This document shows, piece after piece, positions 57,601 to 64,000 of a stretch of 64,000 nt of DNA. Positions within the stretch are counted from its first letter, which is position 1. Each line of letters opens with the position of its first letter. Position numbers and translations under genes: made by a program. The stretch covers positions 62,001-126,000 of the forward strand of contig JANBPK010000922.1 of NCBI GenBank assembly GCA_027579435.1, read 5' to 3'. This DNA comes from Candolleomyces eurysporus. Lineage: Eukaryota > Basidiomycota > Agaricomycetes > Agaricales > Psathyrellaceae. The notes beneath the pieces were generated by a model, which did not search any database, had not been told where the DNA came from, and saw nothing but the letters and a program-made list of their open reading frames with translations.

Positions 57601-57947
57601 ATCATGTCATTGTTTTCGACCCTTGGTGGAATCCTTACGTCGAGGTGTGGGAGTTTCTGTGTAGATTTTACTCCCAATGCTCACATATATGGCATGCCCA
57701 GGAGCAAGCAATCGCACGCGCCTATAGGCGAGGACAGACTCGGGAGGTCCATGTCTATCGCATCCTCTGTCCAAAGACTATTGAGGACTGGATCTCGAAG
57801 GTGAGAAATCTGCATCTCGTTATATTTTCTTCTCTAATGCCTTGTGGTGCTTAGGTCCAGGAAAAGAAGAGAATTGCGATCGACGCGTTTACCGAGGAGT
57901 GTGCCATGGCGACCCACTTTCAGGATGTCAACGAACCTTTGAATTAG
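54656..57947 (+). CDS. SNF2-family helicase, paralog 3 (DECQ variant, 5' end uncertain)
   Basis: The first in-frame ATG is at 54656, but the exon is open upstream to about 54407 and an earlier exon may exist from 54282 or 54360. The N-terminal region is very acidic (SEDSSGDDYSPDDSSDGDY). Motor: ILQWISHYYVGRTRLG, WYQTRDT, motif I EMG/LGKTL, IIAPLSVHSHWVEHLTRLSG, IITIETLRTQYSRF, motif II DECQ at 56233-56244, [71 protein letters not shown]. Stop TAG at 57945-57947. Lys-rich NPRRLSPSRNKKKRRAND may be a nuclear signal. The N-terminus is the most divergent of the four and shares no repeat unit with paralogs 1 and 4. Confidence 0.78.
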
Positions 57948-58563
57948 GGAGTCAGTCTTTTTTATTATGCTCAAGTAGCACAATTAATACGTTACGATGC
58001 CACACAGCTAGAATGTGCCTTGTTATCTTTGTTATCTTATCTCACACTGATGGGGTCAAAGCAACCCTTGGTCACCTGCTCGACAAGGCGTCTGCCATCT
58101 GGAGGACTCTCTCATTTTGCTCTTGAAACAGTTTCCACGACAAGGCTCATGCTTGCCCATGCCATGGAATGGTAAGTCGTTTCAGTTCTGTACCGAACTG
58201 GGCCCAGCAATCTGTGGCACATCCTGATGGCCATTTTTCAGAGTGACACACCGGTGACGGCCACTCGGTGACTTGACAGATAGATGTAGGTCGACAACCG
58301 CCCATTTATTTTAGCGTTGCTGTGGGCATTTCTACAATCACAAGACGACAACGGCAGCGGATCAACTGAACACATTCAGTCATAACCTCATCCCGTGCTC
58401 GCTTGCCCGACGAGAGTTCACCGATCAGGTCGCGTAACTGAGGATGGGGAGCGTTGTTTTCAGACTACCACTGCCTCCCCCAACACATTCTGCTTAGATT
58501 CCGACATTTGACGTGTTGCCAGGGGTTCTTTTGACAAAGTTCGGCATTTGCCATTCGGGCACC
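57948..58563. promoter_or_regulatory. Upstream region of helicase paralog 4
   Basis: Matches parts of 40600-40846: GATCAACTGAACA/CATTCAGTC, CACTGGGG-CCTTGACAGAT-type sequence, GCATTTGCCATTCGGGCACC. Same order as at paralog 1, so the promoter was copied with the gene. No gene seen. Confidence 0.55.
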
Positions 58564-58570
58564 TATAAAA
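58564..58570 (+). promoter_or_regulatory. TATA box of helicase gene 4
   Basis: TATAAAA in GGGCACCTATAAAAGCAGCG, 123 bases before the ATG at 58687. The same context precedes paralog 1. Confidence 0.75.
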
Positions 58571-58686
58571 GCAGCGACTTCCTTTGAACCTGCCACTCAC
58601 TACACCCCTGGAGGCGTGCTTCCCTCAAGTGGTTTGTGTCTACTTCTCGCCCAGTTGAACGCACAGACCACTGACGGTGCTATTAG

Positions 58687-61600
58687 ATGCCTTCCTCTGT
58701 CAAATCGGAAGATACCCGGGGCCAGGAGCCTCATAATCCCTTTGTCAAAATGGGAACCAAAACGCGTCGCACTACTATCGCTGTCGGGCTGGGCCTACAG
58801 CGCCCGGCGGCGCCGATCGCTCCTGCAAAGATGCCTAACAGCAAGTCGGGCGTCAAGCGCACATCAGTGTCTCCTTCTTTCGAGCTTCCGACACCCACCT
58901 TGCTCCCTCCACGGCCCATGAACCGCAAGTCTACCGCGAGTGGTAGTGCACGCGCATCTACGAGCGTCAAGGAGGAAGTTGCTGCAGGCCAGCGTGGACA
59001 ACCCTCTGCTCCGGCCCAGCGCGAGAGTACCGCCGCGTTGAAGGTCAAGCGCAAGCCAACCGCTCCATCAACAAATCGTACTCAAGTAGACAATCCCTTT
59101 GCGCTGATGGGAAGTGCGTTCGCAGGCATGGACGCGTCGAGACTTGTTCAAGGGACTACGGCGAACAAGGTGGCCACTGGGAAGTCGAAGAATGAAGTGA
59201 TCTATGTCATCAGCGACTCCGATTCAGACGAAGAGGAAAGCGATGTCGAATATTTTCCTCAAGAAACTCCCACCAAGCCTCGTCAACCACCACGTTCGGG
59301 ATCTATAACTGTCAAGCAGATGCCCGTGTCGCCAGATTTGGTGAGTGATTCTCTAATTTTGTAGAAGAGATACTTACAGCGGTGAATGTAGACTGCCAGA
59401 GCGGCCCAGCAAGCTTCTTCTTCCAGTTCGAGGGTTCTCAAGCTCCCTTCACCTTTCGCTCGTGGTTCATCGCCACTCACACCCCAGCAAGACGAGAAAA
59501 AGCTAGAAGCCTATACGAATATTCCCCAGCACTCCAAGCCACGAATCCCGAGTACTGGGCTACCTACACCTACTCAGGTGAGCTTTGTTCGTTATATGCA
59601 GATTGTGGTACTGATAGCTCTCCAAGACTCCAGCTGGCAAGGGCAAGCATATATTACGCGAAGGCAAGGGTAAAGAGAGAGAGGAGGAGATGATCCGCTT
59701 TCCTTCTCCCCCACCTTCGAGCTCAACGTCACGAACTCGGCGCACCGCGCAGCCTGCTGTCACCGCTGCCCCCACATATCAGCCCCCGACTCCTCAAAGC
59801 CTACCTCGAACCACTCGAGCTCGACCACGAGCAAACCCTCAACCACCTCTCAAGCCCTTCCTACCAATTTCCATCGTCGATATTCCAGGTCTTAACTACA
59901 CTCTTGACGAATACGATACCGTGTGCAACGACGAGACCGGTGGAAGGCAGTACGAGCTCCCCAGTGGCGAACTGCTCAAGGAATACCAAACGACGGATGT
60001 GGACCTAGCGATGACGGGTTCCATGTATAGGCATTGTTTGAGAGTGGAGAAGGACAAGGGAAACCCGGTACAGCACGATCCCGACGAGCTGGTCCAGGGG
60101 ATTTTGTTGAATTATGAGATGGGGTGCGTCTCCTCTGTGTTGCTTTATCGCTTCCGTTTCTAACGATAATTCCATATACACAGGCTTGGGAAGACACACG
60201 TAGCGTGTGTTGTGCTTGATCGTGGAAGGGTTCATAGGGAGAAGATTAACGAAAGACTGGGTGTACCAGACTTACATTTGAAACCGGATCTGTGCGTTGG
60301 GTTTCTTTATATCTATCTTGCTGTTTCCCATCGTTTCTCATGCTTGACGCGCAGGGTTATAGCACCACTGTCGACGCACAATCACTGGAAAGAACATCTG
60401 ACCAGGCTGTCCGAAGGGAGACTCAACGTGAGGATATACGGGTCGGGTCGTAAAGGTGAGTCAATTCTAGCGTACTCTATGCTGTTAACTAACTGTATTC
60501 GAATACCCTTTGCAGCTTTCGACCGATCGGTTCATGTATATGTACGTCCTTCCCTATCCTCCAATCCTCTCCTTCTAGCAGACTGCTGAACTGTACAATT
60601 TAGATCGTCACTGTCGAAACCTTCCGCAACCACCACGACCGATTTGGCAAGTATCAAGATTTGTTCGACGAGCGCTACGAGGAGAATCCTGCCGAAAATA
60701 CCAAACGCGATTGGTCTCTTGGCCTCACGGACGATGATAGGGCATGGGCCAGGGCTGAGGCCCCTTTCGCCGTCACGGAATTCAATACCGTCGTCATCGG
60801 TAAGCCGTCATTCTTCCTCCCTCCCCAGGCGCCTTATCACTGTATTGGCCTCTGCTAACGTGACTCCTCACAGACGAATCGCACAAAGTCTCGAACAGCG
60901 CTACCCTAAGCGGCCGAGCCCTCCTGAGTGTCCATACTGACAACTTCCTCCTCTTGACTGGAACCCCAGCCCAGAATGGCCTGGACGATATGCAAATCAT
61001 CTTTGCTCTGATGGTGCACAAGTCGAAGAGGAATAACTTCAGAGAACAAGAGAAGGCGAATCGGATGATGAACAGGGCGAGGAAGGAGGAAAACGACAAG
61101 GCGAGGTCCTTGCCGATGAAGGTGTATGAAGTGCTCGGGAATGGATTCAATGGGAGCAAAGAGATCGAGGTAAGTCCCTTTGTTCAGATGTGTACTGGAC
61201 ACGACGCTGATCGGCTGCTTGGCCTGTGTGTGCTGGTTCGTCCTTTACAGCACTTTATGAACAGTTGCATGATCACAAGGAGGTTCGAGTGCCCTGAGAC
61301 GGGGACTGTCCTGGTCAAACTCCCACAGCTTCATCACATACGTGTGGAGGTCTTGCAGACCCCCGAGGAGCAGAAGCTGTATGATTACGTTGCTGGAGTG
61401 ACGAGTGGCGACTACCGTCTTGTCAGGATACTTAGGAAGCGCCAAGGTATGTGTAATTTCCTTGATCCGTTTTTCAGATTGTCACCCTGCTCTCTGTATG
61501 ATCTGATTGCTAATTTGTCGTTTTTGTCTTTTTGAAGCGGTTCTTCATGGAAGCCTCTTGCGAAAGGCGATTCTGGGCAAGACTTCGCCGTTTGCAGATG

Positions 61601-62500
61601 AAGACGCGATGGATACTCACGACGATATTACGGACGAATAGTAAGCTATTTTTCCGATTGCCTCTTCTCCATTCTTCAACTGTTACTTGGAATAATATGG
61701 ACTGACCATCTGTTGCCAATTCACAGTAACGTCGAACCTAGCGACCTGGAATTGCTCACGATCGACGCTGACGCTGAGCTCCGGGAGGCAATTCAAGATA
61801 GACTGGACACCCGCGACGTTCCGTCTGAATTGAAGCAGATGGGCTTGGAAAAGCTGCTGGAACCCAAATATATTTCGTCCAAATTCAAGGCTATCTACGC
61901 GATCATAGAGCAGGTGCCCAAGGGGGAGAAGGTTATCATCTTTGTGAGTCTATTTCTCTCGTTCGTTGTCAATGACAGCACCTACTAACTCGGGGGTGTT
62001 TTCCAGTCGATCTTCACCTCGTTGTTGGACGTCCTTGGAAACTTTTTGGAAGACAATGGGATCGAGTTCGTTCAACTCGACGGACGAATGAACTCGAGGG
62101 AGCGGGAACACGCGCTGAGAGCTATCGCGGACGATCCTTACGCAAAGGTTATGCTCGTGTCGATGAAAGCTGGTGGCGTAGGATTGAATATCACGTCCTG
62201 CAACCACGTTATCCTCTTTGATCCTTGGTGGAACCCCTATGTCGAGGTAAGCCTGGATTGCCTCACTTTCTTTCGCTTGTTCACTTACTGATCCTCTTTG
62301 CACAGGAGCAAGCCATCTCAAGAGCTCACAGGATAGGACAAACTCGAGAATGCTACGTCTATCGACTTCATTCGCCTGATACAATTGAGGATAGGATCGT
62401 CGAGGTAGCGAAGAGGAAGCGTGGTCCGATCGAGGCGTTCATGGCGAGATGTGCAGTGTTGACGAATGAGAGGGATGCAGCTCAGAAGGCAAGATTTTAG
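58687..62500 (+). CDS. SNF2-family helicase, paralog 4 (canonical DESH box)
   Basis: The best-preserved member. The disordered N-terminus has one copy of the unit repeated in paralog 1 (GKSKNEVIYVISDSDSDEEE), which matches the SUMO-interaction pattern of a hydrophobic core followed by acidic residues. The motor has EMG/LGKTH, IAPLSTHNHWKEHLTRLS, IVTVETFRNH, motif II DESH near 60874-60884 with the first codon split by an intron, [63 protein letters not shown] and QAISRAHRIGQTRECYVYRL. These C-terminal motifs are those of the Rad5/Rad16-like SNF2 branch. No RING domain is present. Stop TAG at 62498-62500. It is probably an ATP-driven DNA translocase acting on chromatin or repair intermediates; the specific role is unknown. 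Confidence 0.85.
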
Positions 62501-63130
62501 GGAGCTCCCGCTCCGGGGTTAATGGATAGATAACTAGACGAAGCTCAAAAAGCTAGCTATGATGGACTGAGATAGTATGGACTCTCGCAACTTGTTGTAT
62601 GCCTAATCCCTGTATATCAGCTGTATTTCTTTGGTGTATCTCCATGTTCTTGCTATCCTTGTAGTATTTCGAACGTCTAGATATTTATGAGCGCTTCCCC
62701 GGATTGCCAAATAAATTCGTTCTGGGTTCATGTGGCGAGCGTCCTCAATTCAGTGCGATTTCCTGAAAAGCCAAGTTGCGGTTCGTTCCAACATGTCTAC
62801 CTTACTCTCCCTCAACCATCCACCTATTTTTTTATCCATTTCTCATCCCCATCCACATGGCTGAGAAATATGGAATGATGTCAGACAAGCTCTCCGCGCG
62901 CGTCGCCTCGCTTGCCAACGCCAACCATCGCCCGGATCTTACCCTTCTTTTCCAACCCATATGAACGGGGTCCGGCGCCAAGTTTAAAGAGTGTCCTTCC
63001 TTCATCAACCATTTTTCTGTTCTCTTTACCTTTTGCCATCCTTAGGTTCGTTGTCCATCCATACTTGCTCGACGTTGTGCACGGTATTGACGCCGGAATA
63101 GTAGACCAGGCACCGGACGGAACAACTAGA
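62501..63130. other. Intergenic, between helicase 4 and the E2 gene
   Basis: Contains the 3' UTR of the helicase and the promoter of the E2 gene. A pyrimidine-rich stretch lies at about 62800-62850. No gene or TATA box assigned. Confidence 0.45.
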
Positions 63131-64000
63131 ATGTTGCGCTACTCTACGACGAGCACCGCGACGAAGACGACTCTCAGGAGGACGGTGAACCGGGGCTTGT
63201 CGTCGGCATCGAGCTCGAGGGCCAGGACACCCAGGTCGACAGGCACGAGCGCGAGTGCCATTGCCGGACCTAGCTCAGCGGGGTCCCGGTTGAAGTTCTC
63301 CACCACGTCGACTACAGCCAAGACTGCTGGTTTGTGTGGGCTCACTTCTTCGGCGCGTCAGCAGAAGAGAGGTTTCCATGCGTCGCACGCCGCAAAGGGG
63401 AAGCTAGAGACGTTCAAGCTGGCTGATATTGGGGAGGGTATTACAGAGTGTGAGGTTATTAAATGGTATGTTTCTTGGGCTTTCTCCCTATCTTTAGTAC
63501 CCTTATATTCCCTCACGAATTTGGGTTACTTTCTTTCGTCCTTGAATCCCTCCAGTATTCCGTTTGTTGAATTCCACCCATGACGCAATAATATTAACAA
63601 TCCTCCCACCCGCTGCTACCTACAGGTCAATCAAACCAGGCTCCCCAATCCAAGCATTCGACCCTCTCTGCGAAGTCCAAAGCGACAAAGCAAGCGTCGA
63701 AATCACCAGTCCCTTCGACGGCATCGTTAAAGAAATCATCGTCCCAGAGGGCGACATTGCCAAAGTCGGATCGGGGTTATGCGTCATCGAAGTTGAGGCT
63801 GAGGCGGACTCAGCTGAAGATAACGGTGCTTCGACCCAAGGAGGCACCGTAGAATACACCATCCCCAAACAACAAGACGCCGAACTAGAGGTGCCTCCCG
63901 AAACGGATACCCCTTCTGCCCCGAGACGCGGCATGCACCCCCTCGACCCGAAGAACGCAGGTCCGAAGAAGTTGCACGAATTAAGGATCGGGACGCCCCC
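63131..64000 (+). CDS. Branched-chain 2-oxoacid dehydrogenase E2 (lipoamide acyltransferase), 5' part
   Basis: Exon 1 is 63131-63465; the intron 63466-63625 starts GTATGT and ends TACAG; exon 2 runs past the window end. The N-terminus (MLRYSTTSTATKTTLRRTVNRGLSS) is rich in Arg/Ser/Thr and lacks acids, as in a mitochondrial targeting sequence. The lipoyl domain follows: FKLADIGEGITECEVIKW, then CEVQSDKASVEITSPFDG with the lipoylated Lys at about residue 133. EVQSDKASVEIT is characteristic of the branched-chain complex E2; pyruvate E2 usually reads ETDKA. The linker to the subunit-binding domain is starting at the window edge. The enzyme moves acyl groups to CoA in Val/Leu/Ile breakdown in the mitochondrial matrix. 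Standard housekeeping gene. Confidence 0.9.

Noticed and set aside
1..64000. CRISPR array, rRNA, tRNA or bacterial-type operon
   Set aside because: No regularly spaced identical repeats with unique spacers, no rRNA landmarks and no convincing tRNA A/B box pairs were seen; gene structure is eukaryotic throughout.

Overview
The window is nuclear DNA of a filamentous basidiomycete, most likely an Agaricomycete. Genes are cut by many introns of about 45 to 75 bases with GT/AG ends and CTNA-type branch sites. The content also fits: NACHT ATPases opening with a CHPGTR-type motif, F-box/LRR-like proteins, several secreted or SP-rich proteins, and much segmental duplication. No bacterial operons, CRISPR arrays, rRNA or tRNA genes were seen. 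Nearly all single N characters sit beside homopolymer runs. Inside coding sequence, dropping the N usually restores the reading frame, so some apparent frameshifts are probably read or assembly errors.

Layout. (1) 1-15.0 kb: three copies (the first cut by the window edge) of an unrecognised five-exon family that has an early His and an Asn-Cys motif. The second and third copies sit in a block repeated in tandem, which also carries repeated upstream DNA, a TATA box, a fragment of a Pif1/Helitron-type helicase and a downstream repeat. Between the first and second copies lie a 2OG-Fe(II) oxygenase and a membrane-anchored aspartic protease. (2) 15.6-38.6 kb: a Ser/Pro-rich gene (15.6-19.5 kb) followed by a repeated cassette: 3' end of the Ser/Pro-rich gene, a NACHT ATPase on the minus strand, and head to head with it an F-box gene on the plus strand. 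Three NACHT genes are largely intact. Their F-box partners are a deletion derivative, a frameshifted pseudogene and a second deletion derivative. One full-length F-box gene stands at the far end. A 1.24-kb inverted-repeat transposon with a 5-bp target duplication and a visible empty site lies in the third cassette. (3) 39.0-62.5 kb: a TRAPPC6/Trs33 gene and a cluster of four SNF2-type helicase genes plus one N-terminal pseudogene. Three of the four have DECQ in place of the usual DEAH/DESH Walker B box. A decayed TRAPPC6 fragment inside the cluster shows that the TRAPPC6-helicase pair was duplicated. (4) 63.1-64.0 kb: the 5' end of the gene for mitochondrial branched-chain 2-oxoacid dehydrogenase E2.

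How the parts fit. TRAPPC6, the E2 gene, the aspartic protease and the oxygenase look like ordinary housekeeping or secretory genes. The rest is fast-duplicating accessory DNA. The most system-like unit is the NACHT/F-box cassette: a STAND-type ATPase paired divergently with a ubiquitin-ligase adaptor candidate, copied with its flanks. The helicase cluster is the second: SNF2 motors with SUMO-interaction-like acidic repeats and altered Walker B boxes. Joint function is inference in both cases.
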